DNA from: Actinomadura alba
Lineage (GTDB): Bacteria > Actinomycetota > Actinomycetes > Streptosporangiales > Streptosporangiaceae
Reading direction: 5' to 3'
DNA: 64,000 bases
NCBI RefSeq assembly: GCF_014323705.1
Contig: NZ_JABVEC010000025.1
Span: 43,021-107,020 of the forward strand
Part shown: one piece after another, positions 16,643 through 24,850 of the stretch
How positions within the stretch are numbered: position 1 is the stretch's first letter
Layout of the letters: the number at the start of each line of letters is the position of its first letter
The notes under the pieces: model-generated
Told to the model about the DNA's origin: nothing
What the model saw: only the letters and a program-made list of their open reading frames with translations
The model's database searches: none
Program-made: the position numbers and the translations under genes

Positions 16643-18385
16643 ATGGTCACCTTTCGGGTCGACGATGTCGCGCCAGCCGCCAAGTCGCTGCCTACGTTGC
16701 CGCTCGGCGACCAGTTCTCAGGAGCGCTGGTGGTCGGCGGCGACCCGTCCTTGCCGGTCCTCGAAACGGACGGGGTGCATCCGCTTCTCAGTGCCGTTGG
16801 GCGGGCGTTCGCCGACCACCGCCCGCTCGTGCTCTCCCCAGACGCAGTGTGGCTGACCATCATGCAGGGCCTCGCCCAGCACGTACGCCTACACGCCGAG
16901 GAACTGCGCCCGCGGCTGGTGAGCCATGCCGGCCGGAAGCGGCTCACGGTGGTCGTCGACGGACCGATGCCACAGGATGCCGACTCGTGGCAGAGCGCCG
17001 TTGAGTTGTTCAGCAAGCTGCTCCTCGCCGAGATCAACCATGCCGACGTATTCGAATGCGACTTTTCCACCAGCACCGACGTTGAGCGGGTGGCCGGACG
17101 GATCGTGCTACTCGACGCGTACTCACCGTACTTCGCGCTGTGGATGATGTTCGTCTGCGGCATCCCGTCGATCACATTGACCGGTACGGTCGAGGACTGG
17201 CAGAAGATCCGCACGCGGGTGGAGACGATCGCCGCGTTCGGCTTGGAGACCTGGTGCCGGTCGCTCGCCCCGATCGCCGACCAGTTCGTCCGAGCCGCGG
17301 CGGGTGATGTGGACACCGCGTTCTGGCGGCGTATCTACAGTCCGACCGACGCCTACGGCGGCGAGGTGATAACCGGCTGGGCCGCGCGGCTCTATCCGTA
17401 CCTGACCGGTGACGGCGAGGTCGACAGGCCCAATCCGCTGCTGGAGTTGCCGATCGATGAGCCGCGCGACGTGACCGTCGATGATGACATGTCCTATCGG
17501 GGTCCGGGCATCCGTAGCGACAGCGTGCCGGTCACCTTGTCGCGGGTGACCGTAAACGTCAACGACCGAGTCGGACGTGACAACCGGGTCGTGGCCCTGC
17601 ACGCCGGCCTGGTCGGCGTCGCCCAGGACGAAGATGGCGCGCTACGGCCGGTCGCCGGCTGGTACTTGGCGCCGGCGACGGTCGAGATCGACGACGTGAT
17701 CGACCGGATCGTGCGCGACCATGACACCACCCCGCCGCAGCCCCATCCCTTGTTCTTCGCGTCCGCTGATCTCATGGCCATCTACCGCCGCATCGGCTCC
17801 GCGACGCTGTTCGACGGCGCCTGGCGGTTGCGGCCGATCGCCGACCACCGCCGGGTACCGCGCGGCGGAGACCTTTGTTCGATCGAAACGATCATCGACC
17901 TCGCCGACGGCAGAAGCGTCGGCGCGGCCATTGACTTCACCACGCAGACATTCCACTGGGTCGTCTGCCGCATCGAGAAGGTCGTCGCCGAACGTCCGGA
18001 TACGCCGACCAGTGGATTCCGGCTGGTCGACGAGCCCGCAGACGTCCCGGTGTACGGCACCTCGCTCGCACTGCTGCTCAATGCCGCCCTGGACTCCGGC
18101 GGCGATATCTCCCACCTGGAAACCGGCCGGCTCGACCAACTCAACGGAGGAGTGCTGGAAATCTGGCTGAAGCACGACCAAGGTGCCCTGCTGGCGGTGG
18201 TGAGCAACGGAATCCGAGCTCTCATGAGTCCACCCCACGCGGCAAATGAGGACGTTCAGCCGAGCGATCTCCGGAGGCGTCTGCAGGTATTGGCGGCAAG
18301 ACCCTATGTTCGCGGCGTCAAGGAGCCGCCGGCGGCGGGTGGGGCAGCGGGTGGGCTCCTTCTGGGCGTAGACCGTCGAAGATGA
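16643..18385 (+). CDS. DUF4419 domain-containing protein
   Basis: Protein of 580 residues. Residues about 30-260 match DUF4419: HRPLVLSPDAVWLTIMQGLA, VRLHAEELRPRLVSH, STDVERVAGRIVLLDAYSPY, GIPSITLTGTVEDWQKIR and FVRAAAGDVDTAFWRRIY. The remaining 320 residues form a C-terminal region with IRSDSVPVTLSRV, seen in longer family members, plus an unfamiliar tail. No signal peptide. Function unknown. The last 68 nt overlap the convergent TetR gene, so the final residues may be an extension that accumulated against an antisense gene. The ribosome-binding site is weak. Confidence 0.8.
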   Translation: MVTFRVDDVAPAAKSLPTLPLGDQFSGALVVGGDPSLPVLETDGVHPLLSAVGRAFADHRPLVLSPDAVWLTIMQGLAQHVRLHAEELRPRLVSHAGRKRLTVVVDGPMPQDADSWQSAVELFSKLLLAEINHADVFECDFSTSTDVERVAGRIVLLDAYSPYFALWMMFVCGIPSITLTGTVEDWQKIRTRVETIAAFGLETWCRSLAPIADQFVRAAAGDVDTAFWRRIYSPTDAYGGEVITGWAARLYPYLTGDGEVDRPNPLLELPIDEPRDVTVDDDMSYRGPGIRSDSVPVTLSRVTVNVNDRVGRDNRVVALHAGLVGVAQDEDGALRPVAGWYLAPATVEIDDVIDRIVRDHDTTPPQPHPLFFASADLMAIYRRIGSATLFDGAWRLRPIADHRRVPRGGDLCSIETIIDLADGRSVGAAIDFTTQTFHWVVCRIEKVVAERPDTPTSGFRLVDEPADVPVYGTSLALLLNAALDSGGDISHLETGRLDQLNGGVLEIWLKHDQGALLAVVSNGIRALMSPPHAANEDVQPSDLRRRLQVLAARPYVRGVKEPPAAGGAAGGLLLGVDRRR

Positions 18386-18917
18386 TGGCGAGGTATCGCT
18401 GCCACAGGTCGGGCGAGGCATCCGGCACGTAGCTGGTGACGTAGTTCGGCGCGCACATCAGCAGGATGACGTCCGCGCCGGTGACGTCGACCCGCACCAC
18501 GCCGTGCTCGCGGGCTCGGTCGACCAGCGCATGCACGGTGTGGAACATCTGCGCGCGGGCCCTGGTGACCTCTGCGGGCAGCTCGCCGGCGTCCTGCAGG
18601 AACGACAGGTCGCGTTGTTGTCGCTGATGCGCGGCGACGGTGAGGAACTCCAGCAGTGCTGCGCCTGGATCCGCCGCTTTGAGAAGCCTTTCGCCGACCG
18701 CGTTGAGCGCGTCGATTCGGTCGAGGACGATCGCGGCGAGCAGGTGATCCTTCGTGGCGAAGTGGCGGAACACCGTGCCCTTCCCGACACCGGCCCGGCG
18801 GGCGATGTCGGCGACCGAGGCGTCCAGACCCCGCTCCGCGAACTCCTCTGCGGCCGCCGCCAGCAGCAGCCGCCGGTTGCGGGCGGCGTCGGCACGCAAT
18901 GGACGCGTGGAGGTCAC
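18318..18917 (-). CDS. TetR-family transcriptional repressor
   Basis: Regulator of 199 residues. The N-terminal helix-turn-helix is clear: RRLLLAAAAEEFAERG, then VADIARRAGVGKGTVFRHFA. The C-terminal ligand domain is of the type found in many actinobacterial TetR proteins (AHQRQQRDLSFL, then TGADVILLMCAP). GTG start. Divergent from a quinone-oxidoreductase-like gene, with two matching dyads in the 92-bp spacer, so it almost certainly represses that gene and itself. It overlaps the end of the DUF4419 gene tail-to-tail. Confidence 0.9.
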   Translation of the reverse strand: MTSTRPLRADAARNRRLLLAAAAEEFAERGLDASVADIARRAGVGKGTVFRHFATKDHLLAAIVLDRIDALNAVGERLLKAADPGAALLEFLTVAAHQRQQRDLSFLQDAGELPAEVTRARAQMFHTVHALVDRAREHGVVRVDVTGADVILLMCAPNYVTSYVPDASPDLWQRYLAIIFDGLRPEGAHPLPHPPPAAP

Positions 18918-18934
18918 GTCGCCACCCTAGCAAG

Positions 18935-18998
18935 TTGACCGCCCGGTCCGTTTATCGCTACCTTCAACACGCATAACATGACCAGGCGGTCCGTTTTC
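18935..18998. promoter_or_regulatory. Paired TetR-type operators GACC-N4-GGTCCGTTT
   Basis: Two copies of GACCNNNNGGTCCGTTT at 18937-18953 and 18980-18996, 43 bp apart (about four helical turns), lie between the divergent TetR and oxidoreductase starts. GACC...GGTC dyads are a usual TetR operator form. Confidence 0.7.
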
Positions 18999-19009
18999 TG
19001 GAGGAACAC

Positions 19010-19978
19010 ATGAAGGCAGTCGTTGCGACCGGATACGGACCACCAGAGGAGTACACGGTGGCCGACGTGCCGGCGCCCCGGCCCGGTCCAGGGCAGATCC
19101 AGGTCCGGATCGCCGCCGCCTCGATCAACCCGGCCGACGTCCGATTGCCCAGCGGCGATTTCCGCGACGTCGTGCCGCTGGAGTTTCCGCACGTGCCCGG
19201 CAACGACTTCGCCGGCACGGTCAGCGAGGTCGGCGCTGGCGTGACGGCCTACCAGGTGGGCGACGAGATCTTCGGCATGGCCGTGCCGCGGGCGCTGCGC
19301 GCGATGGCCGGTGCGACCCGACCGTCGCTGAGCACCGGCTCGCTGGCCGCGTACGCGGTCTTCGAGGCCGACACTCCGTTTCTGGCGCACCGCCCGGCCG
19401 GCCTGGACATCGAACAGGCGGCGGCACTGCCCACTATCGGCCTGACCGCACGGGCGCTGATGGCCACCGCCAAGGTGCAGCCCGATGAAACCGTCCTGGT
19501 CGTCGGTGCCACGGGCGGTGTGGGTACCGCGGTGATCCCGCTCCTCGGCGGTACAAACGCGCGGGTGATCGCCACCGCGACCGCCGCTGATGCCGACATC
19601 CTGCGAGCTCTCGGCGCGGACGAGACCATCGGGTACGCGGAATCTGAGTACCCCTCCGACGTCGACGTCGCGTTCAATCTGACGCTGCCGAGCGACCATC
19701 TTGCCGGTGTTGCAAGTGCCATCCGCCCAGGTGGACGCCTCCTCACGATCACCTACCCCGTACCGCAGCAGGAGTGGATCGGACGCGATGACGTCGGTCT
19801 TCATTTCGTGCTGGACATGGACGGCACATTCGGCGGGATACGCGAGGTCGGTGAACTGGCGATCCGCAGCGAGCTGCGGGCCACGATCGGCCGCCGCTAC
19901 ACCCTCGACGAGGGCGTTCAAGCATGCGTCGACTTCGTCCGCCTGCACACGACCGGCAAACTGGTCGTCACGATGTAA
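19010..19978 (+). CDS. NADP-dependent quinone oxidoreductase-like (zinc-free MDR) protein
   Basis: Medium-chain reductase of 322 residues. The GroES-like N-terminal domain (PRPGPGQIQVRIAAASINPA, then HVPGNDFAGTVSEVG) precedes a Rossmann domain with VLVVGATGGVGTAVIPLL. No structural or catalytic zinc ligands are seen, as in quinone oxidoreductases. GGAGG lies before the ATG. It is the target gene of the divergent TetR repressor and probably detoxifies a quinone or enone inducer; that is family-level inference. Confidence 0.88.
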   Translation: MKAVVATGYGPPEEYTVADVPAPRPGPGQIQVRIAAASINPADVRLPSGDFRDVVPLEFPHVPGNDFAGTVSEVGAGVTAYQVGDEIFGMAVPRALRAMAGATRPSLSTGSLAAYAVFEADTPFLAHRPAGLDIEQAAALPTIGLTARALMATAKVQPDETVLVVGATGGVGTAVIPLLGGTNARVIATATAADADILRALGADETIGYAESEYPSDVDVAFNLTLPSDHLAGVASAIRPGGRLLTITYPVPQQEWIGRDDVGLHFVLDMDGTFGGIREVGELAIRSELRATIGRRYTLDEGVQACVDFVRLHTTGKLVVTM

Positions 19979-20160
19979 ACACACTGTCATCGGCATTCTT
20001 GGAAGTTCAGAGATAGCCGAGCTGGACGTGCGCTGTTACGACCACGCCGTACTTCGGACAAGCCATTTCCCGAACCCGCCATCACACAGCCTACGACCGC
20101 CCTCAGCACGGCACCTTGACACAGAGGGGAGCCAGAAGAGTGCGTCTCACCGTCTGGGGA

Positions 20161-21147
20161 TCAGGCGGGCAGGGAGGCGAGCCAGCCGGTCAGGATCTCG
20201 TTGACCTCCTCGCGGCGCTCCTGCTGAATCCAGTGGCCGCAGCCGTCGAGTATGTGTGACGCGACCAGGCCTGGCAGGGTGGCGGGGTATGCATTGATGG
20301 CGTCTGCCATCCAGGTGGTGGAGGCGTCCTGTGCGCCGCCGATGAACAGGGACGGCTGGGTGATGGGGGAGCCGTCGAAGTCGGCGAGGTCTTCCCAGTC
20401 CCGGTCCATGTTCCGGTAGCGGTTGAGCGCCCCGCTCATGCCGGTCCGCTCGAACTCTGCGGCGTAGACGTCCAGGTCGTCCTCACTGAGCCAGGCGGGC
20501 AGCCGACCGGTGGGGAACCGGTCGCGCAGCGTCCCGCCCCGGGACGCGAAGTGTGGGTCCGGGCCGTCGGCGGGCGGCATGGTGTCGGCGGACAGGGCGG
20601 CGTAGAAGCCGGCGAGCCAGCCGCGGACGTCCGGTTCGATCTCGGCCTCGGCCCGGCCGGGCTCTTGAAAGCGGCTGACGTAGAACTCCTCCTCTCCGCC
20701 CATTTTCGCGAAGACCTCGCTGGGCCGTGGCCCGCCGCGTGGGGCGTAGGGCACGCTCAGCAGCCCGACCGCGCGGAAGACATCGGGCCTGACGAGGGCG
20801 GAGTTGGCGGCGATGGTCGCGCCCCAGTCGTGGCCCACGATCACGGCCGTTTGCTCGCCCAGGGCGTGCACCACGGCGACGTTGTCCTCGACCAGCTCCA
20901 GCATCCGGTACGCGGCTGCGCCCTCCGGCTTGGAGGAGCGGCCATAGCCACGAACGTCGACGGCGACGGCCCGGTAGCCGGCCGCGGCCAGTACCGGCAG
21001 CTGGTGGCGCCAGGAGTACCAGGACTCAGGGAACCCGTGCACCAGCAGTACCAGCGGCCCGGAGCCCTGCTCCACCGAATGGATGCGGCCAGCGGAAGAC
21101 AAGACCAGACGATGCGTGGTCTCCGTGACCGGAGCGGGCTGCGACAT
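20161..21147 (-). CDS. Epoxide hydrolase-like alpha/beta hydrolase
   Basis: Hydrolase of 328 residues. HGFPESWYSWRHQLP forms the oxyanion hole (HGxP), the nucleophile is the Asp in GHDWGA, and the catalytic His is in GCGHWIQQE; VAVDVRGYGRSSKP is the usual strand-4 signature. An aspartate nucleophile with HGFP argues for an epoxide hydrolase or haloalkane dehalogenase-type enzyme rather than an esterase. GGAGG precedes the start at 21147. No partner gene; the DUF1877 cassette follows downstream. Confidence 0.9.
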   Translation of the reverse strand: MSQPAPVTETTHRLVLSSAGRIHSVEQGSGPLVLLVHGFPESWYSWRHQLPVLAAAGYRAVAVDVRGYGRSSKPEGAAAYRMLELVEDNVAVVHALGEQTAVIVGHDWGATIAANSALVRPDVFRAVGLLSVPYAPRGGPRPSEVFAKMGGEEEFYVSRFQEPGRAEAEIEPDVRGWLAGFYAALSADTMPPADGPDPHFASRGGTLRDRFPTGRLPAWLSEDDLDVYAAEFERTGMSGALNRYRNMDRDWEDLADFDGSPITQPSLFIGGAQDASTTWMADAINAYPATLPGLVASHILDGCGHWIQQERREEVNEILTGWLASLPA

Positions 21148-21366
21148 CAATCCTCCAGAGTTTTCGATCCTTGCGCATCGAGTGCACACCACTGGCCGGT
21201 ACCAGGTCGGCCCACCGGCTGGCGGTTCATTGCATGAATCATCCGGGAGACGATGCGGCCGCCGTGAATGGGTTTGCCACTTCGGCAAACCGCCCTGGGA
21301 GACCATGTCTCACTGCTCTCGCGGCCGCCGCGGACGGCGGCGTCTCCAGGAGCAGCATTCGCTCTT

Positions 21367-21413
21367 CGGCAGAGTCGGATGGCGTGGGCCGGTGAGCGGG
21401 CAACGCTCGATCA
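21367..21413 (+). repeat. Dispersed repeat, CGGCAGAGTCGGATGGCG type (copy 2)
   Basis: About 47 bp that nearly match 24001-24047 (CGGCAGAGTCGGATGGCGTG, later GAGCGGGCAACGCTCGA). Located 18 bp beyond the stop of the minus-strand DUF1877 gene. Confidence 0.65.
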
Positions 21414-21414
21414 A

Positions 21415-22013
21415 TGCACTCGATCTTGGTTCAGGTGGCAGTAAAGATCACTGCGCGTTCCGCTGCGGCGGCTCGATCGTAGAACGCCTGAACATCGACG
21501 AAGTTGTCCCAGGTGTACTCGAAATCCCCGCCGTCGTGCGCGCCGTCGTAGCCAGGGTCATCGATAGCGTCGAAACGGCGGCGCAGCCATATCCGGTCTG
21601 CACCCCGCAGGGCGCCGGCCACATCCCCCACCTCCGCGGCGCTGACGTATACGACGTAGTAGTCATCGTGCAGGTGCCGCCCACCGAGCACCGCGTGCGA
21701 CAGCGGATACACGCCACCGTCTGGGTCGAGCGTGCCATCGGTCAAGCAGCGGTGGATGGCGTCCCAGGCCTTGTCGGTGTCGACCTTCAACGCGTCGTCG
21801 TCCCAAGACTCCTCGATTTCTTCGAGAAGTTCGGCCACCGTGTCGCCGTCGTCGTCTGCCGCTAGCAGCGAGCGCTCCTGCTCCGATGTGATGGCGAAGT
21901 GCACCCCCAACATGCCGGCAATCGTACGGGTGCAGTGGGAGTTTCAGGAAAGATCATGCCGCCGTGCCGCCACGTTCACACCGGAGCGGTCGCCCACCGC
22001 ACGAAGACGCACG
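21415..22013. repeat. Duplicated ~600-bp unit carrying a DUF1877 gene (copy A)
   Basis: Nearly identical to 35393-35991: five single-base differences by my reading, plus a 2-base change at the left edge. Homology starts at TGCAC and ends near ACGAC; the flanks differ completely. It includes the gene, its 3' end and about 100 bp upstream. Confidence 0.9.
21431..21913 (-). CDS. DUF1877 family protein (copy A)
   Basis: Acidic cytosolic protein of 160 residues of the DUF1877/YfbM family. Family features are VDTDKAWDAIHRCLTDGT, PLSHAVLGGRHL, YVSAAEV and a C-terminal segment with FEYTWDNFVDVQAFYDRAAA. The molecular function of the family is not established; such proteins are often found as solitary accessory genes. 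It differs from copy B at 35409 by two residues (V-G-D against V-R-D, and D-D-D against D-G-D). The start is ATG with no strong ribosome-binding site. Confidence 0.82.
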   Translation of the reverse strand: MLGVHFAITSEQERSLLAADDDGDTVAELLEEIEESWDDDALKVDTDKAWDAIHRCLTDGTLDPDGGVYPLSHAVLGGRHLHDDYYVVYVSAAEVGDVAGALRGADRIWLRRRFDAIDDPGYDGAHDGGDFEYTWDNFVDVQAFYDRAAAAERAVIFTAT

Positions 22014-22038
22014 ACCTCGGCACGACCGGATGTCCCGA

Positions 22039-22061
22039 CCGCTCAGCGGCATGAGCGGATG
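22039..22061 (+). repeat. Recurring motif CGGCATGAGCGGATG with perfect hairpin
   Basis: The motif at 22047-22061 lies within CCGCTCA-GCGGCA-TGAGCGG, a perfect 7-bp stem at 22039-22058. It lies 193 bp beyond the stop of the minus-strand TetR gene. Part of the motif family described in the findings. Confidence 0.6.
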
Positions 22062-22253
22062 CCTGCGTATCAGTCCGGCTTCACCCCGACGGGCACATGC
22101 CCTCCCGCACCTAACGTTCGCGTGTCATCGACCTCGCCCGGATCGGGCCCAGCCGCCGTCGGCTGTGGATCCACGGCAACTGCCGTTCGCGAACTCGCCC
22201 GCTTCCGTCCGTTCGCGGATGCGGTCGACGTTGGACGGAACCTGATCGCGGTC

Positions 22254-22994
22254 TCAGCCAGGGGCAGCTGAGGCACTGGGGGTGGTTGGACTGTCGCCGG
22301 CTCGATCCAGCCACTCGGCCAGCAGGGCGCGCTCGGCGTCGGTGAGCATTGTCAGCTTCGGTGCGACGGCCCGGAATGCGACAGCGGCCGCGGCCGCGCT
22401 GTCCGCGGGAAGCGTCGGCACGTCGGTGAGGATCGATCGCATCACCGCCTCGTACATCGCGTCCGCAAGGTCGAGGTCCCGGTGCTCCGGCAGGGTGGAG
22501 AGCAAGGTGAGCACGGCGCCGGTGCCGGCGGCGTGGACGAGTTCGACGGCGCGCCTTTCTGGGACCCGAAGCCGGCCGATTGCGGCGACGCGGTGCACCC
22601 GGGCGCGCAGAACCTCTAGGCCGGCGGCCGCCGCCGGTGAACGAGCCCCGCGGCTGGGGTCGGTGAGGAGACCGAACAGCGCTGCGTTGGCAAGACCGAA
22701 GCCAATATGCGTGTCCCACCCCGCCCGAAGATCTGCAACTGGGTCGCTGCTGTCCTCGGCGAGGGTCTTCCCTGCGACGTAGGTGGCGAAGACGTGTTCG
22801 GCAACGGCGTCGAGCAGCGCGTCCTTGTCCTCGAAGAACCGATAGATGGTCGGCGCCTGCATGCCGGCCGCCTGCGCGACCGCACGGGTCGTGACCGCGC
22901 TTGCGCCCTGCTCACGCAGGAGCTGCGCCGCGCACTCCACGATGTTCGCTCGCGTGTTGTGCCTGCTGGCGCTATCCCGCCGAGCCTCTGCCAT
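22254..22994 (-). CDS. TetR-family transcriptional regulator
   Basis: Regulator of 246 residues: the helix-turn-helix segment NIVECAAQLLREQGASAVTT, then AVAQAAGMQAPTIYRFFEDK, with a long helical C-terminal domain. Divergent from an NmrA-like NAD(P)-binding protein gene across an 87-bp AT-rich spacer with several dyads, which is the classic arrangement for local control of a detoxification enzyme. Inducer unknown. Confidence 0.9.
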   Translation of the reverse strand: MAEARRDSASRHNTRANIVECAAQLLREQGASAVTTRAVAQAAGMQAPTIYRFFEDKDALLDAVAEHVFATYVAGKTLAEDSSDPVADLRAGWDTHIGFGLANAALFGLLTDPSRGARSPAAAAGLEVLRARVHRVAAIGRLRVPERRAVELVHAAGTGAVLTLLSTLPEHRDLDLADAMYEAVMRSILTDVPTLPADSAAAAAVAFRAVAPKLTMLTDAERALLAEWLDRAGDSPTTPSASAAPG

Positions 22995-23000
22995 GCTTCC

Positions 23001-23068
23001 AATGATAACGCACTCTTGCTATCCCTGTTGCTAACATTGATATCATCCTTATCATTCCAGCGTTAGCA
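23001..23068. promoter_or_regulatory. Dyad-rich divergent promoter region
   Basis: TGCTAAC (23029-23035) and GTTAGCA (23062-23068) form a 7-bp inverted repeat around TGATATCA. AATGATAA and TTATCATT form a wider pair. Candidate operator for the TetR protein at 22254. Confidence 0.5.
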
Positions 23069-23081
23069 CGAGAGGGTAAAC

Positions 23082-23945
23082 GTGATCATCATTACCGGCG
23101 GTACCGGCCGGCTCGGCTCCCAGATCGTTGATCGGCTGCTCGATCGCGTCTCGGCGGACCGGGTCGGCGTGAGCGTCCGCGGCACCGACCGCGCTGGCGA
23201 CCTGGCCGCACGCGGGGTACGCGTGCGCCGCGGCGACTTCACCGACCCCAACTCCCTCGCCGATGCGTTCGAGGGTGCGACGCAGGTGCTCATCGTCTCA
23301 ACGGACCAGACCGGCGAGACAGCGGTCGCCCAGCACATCGCGGCGATCGACGCCGCTCGCGATGCCGGCGCCAAGCGCATCCTCTACACCAGCCACCAGG
23401 GCGCCGCCGAGGATTCGGTCTTCGCGCCGATGCCCGACCATGCCGCAACCGAGCGCTACCTGTCGAAGACCGGCACACCCTTCACGGCGCTCCGGAACGG
23501 GTTCTACGCCAGCACCGTCCGGCACCTACTCGGCCGGGCGCTCGAGACCGGCGAGCTCGTCGCGCCAGCCGATGGGCCCGTATCCTGGACCACGCACGCC
23601 GACCTCGCCGAGGCGGCAGCGATCATTCTCGCCGACGAGGGCCGGTTCGATGGCCCGACCCCGCCACTGACCGCGCCGGACGCGCTCGACCTTGCGGATA
23701 TCGCCAGCATCGTCACCGAACTCACCGGACGCACCATCCGCCGCGTCGTCGCCGACGACGCGGCGTGGACGGCCACAATGATCGGACACGGTGTACCCGC
23801 GGATCAAGCGAACATGCTGCTCGGCATGTTCCACGCAGCACGCCGCGGGGAGTTCTCCACCACCGGACCGGAGCTCGAGAATCTCCTCCAGCGCGCAGCC
23901 ACGCCGGTCCGTTCTATGTTGAAGGGACTCGCCACCCAGCCATGA
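23082..23945 (+). CDS. NmrA-like NAD(P)-binding oxidoreductase
   Basis: Atypical short-chain dehydrogenase of 287 residues. The N-terminal dinucleotide motif is ITGGTGRLGSQIV. RRGDFTDPNSLADAFEGATQ, RILYTSHQGA and the TALRNGFYAST segment are typical of NmrA/azoreductase-like (YtfG/QorB-type) proteins that reduce quinones. GTG start after AGAGGG. Probably regulated by the divergent TetR. Confidence 0.88.
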   Translation: MIIITGGTGRLGSQIVDRLLDRVSADRVGVSVRGTDRAGDLAARGVRVRRGDFTDPNSLADAFEGATQVLIVSTDQTGETAVAQHIAAIDAARDAGAKRILYTSHQGAAEDSVFAPMPDHAATERYLSKTGTPFTALRNGFYASTVRHLLGRALETGELVAPADGPVSWTTHADLAEAAAIILADEGRFDGPTPPLTAPDALDLADIASIVTELTGRTIRRVVADDAAWTATMIGHGVPADQANMLLGMFHAARRGEFSTTGPELENLLQRAATPVRSMLKGLATQP

Positions 23946-24000
23946 ATTCTCCTCCTTCCCGATGTGGCCGCCCTATGGGGCGGCCACATCGCACTCACCT

Positions 24001-24059
24001 CGGCAGAGTCGGATGGCGTGGGTCGGCGAGCGGGCAACGCTCGACCAGCGGCAGATGAG
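24001..24059 (+). repeat. Dispersed repeat (copy 3) plus CGGCAGATGAG motif
   Basis: Bases 24001-24047 repeat the 21367 copy. At its right end CGGCAGATGAG (24049-24059) belongs to the shorter recurring family. Read on the minus strand, TGCCGCTGGTCGAG is shared with the element at 30433. It lies 54 bp beyond the stop of the minus-strand SMI1/KNR4 gene. Confidence 0.65.
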
Positions 24060-24112
24060 TGTCCCCCGACAGCCTGACGCGCTTTCGGTAGTCGATTGGC
24101 GTGTCGAGCGGG

Positions 24113-24682
24113 TCAGAGATCGGTGATGCTGCCGTCGTCGGCGAAGGCCTCCACCGCGGCTAGGAACTCCTCGAGGAAGTCGCGTAGGTCTTCGCCGACG
24201 ACCGTGATGCCGCGTTCGGTGCCGTGATAGATGCCGACCTCGTAGACGGCCTCCTGCAACCGGTAGACCGGGCCGCCGTCCGTGGTTGCCAAGGCGTAGA
24301 GGTCGCCGCCTCCGTTGCTGCCGAAGACCACGATGTCGACGTCCTCCGCAAACGGCTCACCGATGCGGTCGGCACGCCCGTCGTCGTGATACAGGTTGCC
24401 GATCACACTGTCCGGCGGGTGCAGAAAGTAGCCGTTGGTGATGTCCGGCAACGACAGCGGCCCGACAAATCGGTACAGGGCAAAAAGCTCATCCGGTACC
24501 CACGGCATGCGCCCGTGCAGCGCGGCCAGTTCCGCCGCGGAGGACGGCGAGCCAACACTATGATCACCCGCCTCGAACGGGTACGTCGACACGACGTCCC
24601 TCAGCGCCCGCACGACGGCCGCCTCGACCTGCGCCGCCCAACCAGTCAGCCACTCCTCGTTCAACACCAAATGCCGCCTCAT
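24113..24682 (-). CDS. SMI1/KNR4 family protein
   Basis: Cytosolic protein of 189 residues with the SMI1/KNR4 (SUKH) fold. Family features are MPWVPDELFALYRFVGPLSL, the hydrophobic strand VDIVVFGSNGGGDLYALAT, and the closing helix DLRDFLEEFLAAVEAF. SUKH proteins are often immunity proteins against polymorphic toxins, but no toxin gene is adjacent, so this is only a possibility. The start at 24682 (MRRHLVLN) is chosen because residues before it lack homology-like character. It stands alone between two copies of the recurring motif. Confidence 0.82.
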   Translation of the reverse strand: MRRHLVLNEEWLTGWAAQVEAAVVRALRDVVSTYPFEAGDHSVGSPSSAAELAALHGRMPWVPDELFALYRFVGPLSLPDITNGYFLHPPDSVIGNLYHDDGRADRIGEPFAEDVDIVVFGSNGGGDLYALATTDGGPVYRLQEAVYEVGIYHGTERGITVVGEDLRDFLEEFLAAVEAFADDGSITDL

Positions 24683-24725
24683 CCACTCGTCCGCTTCTCG
24701 TCGATCATCCCCAGCCGCCCTATCG

Positions 24726-24738
24726 CGGCATGAGAGTG
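24726..24738 (+). repeat. Recurring motif variant CGGCATGAGAGTG
   Basis: Lies between the start of the SMI1/KNR4 gene and the end of the AraC gene, 113 bp beyond the AraC stop on the minus strand. The same 13 bases occur at 32989-33001. Confidence 0.55.
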
Positions 24739-24850
24739 AATTTCGGGGGGTGCGGTGCGCCGAGTCGGACTTGGTCTTGTGCTGCAGGTCCTGTGCTCTC
24801 AGAACGGGCACCGGTTCAGGGTGAGCCTGACCCGGTTCCGCCGACCGTTG

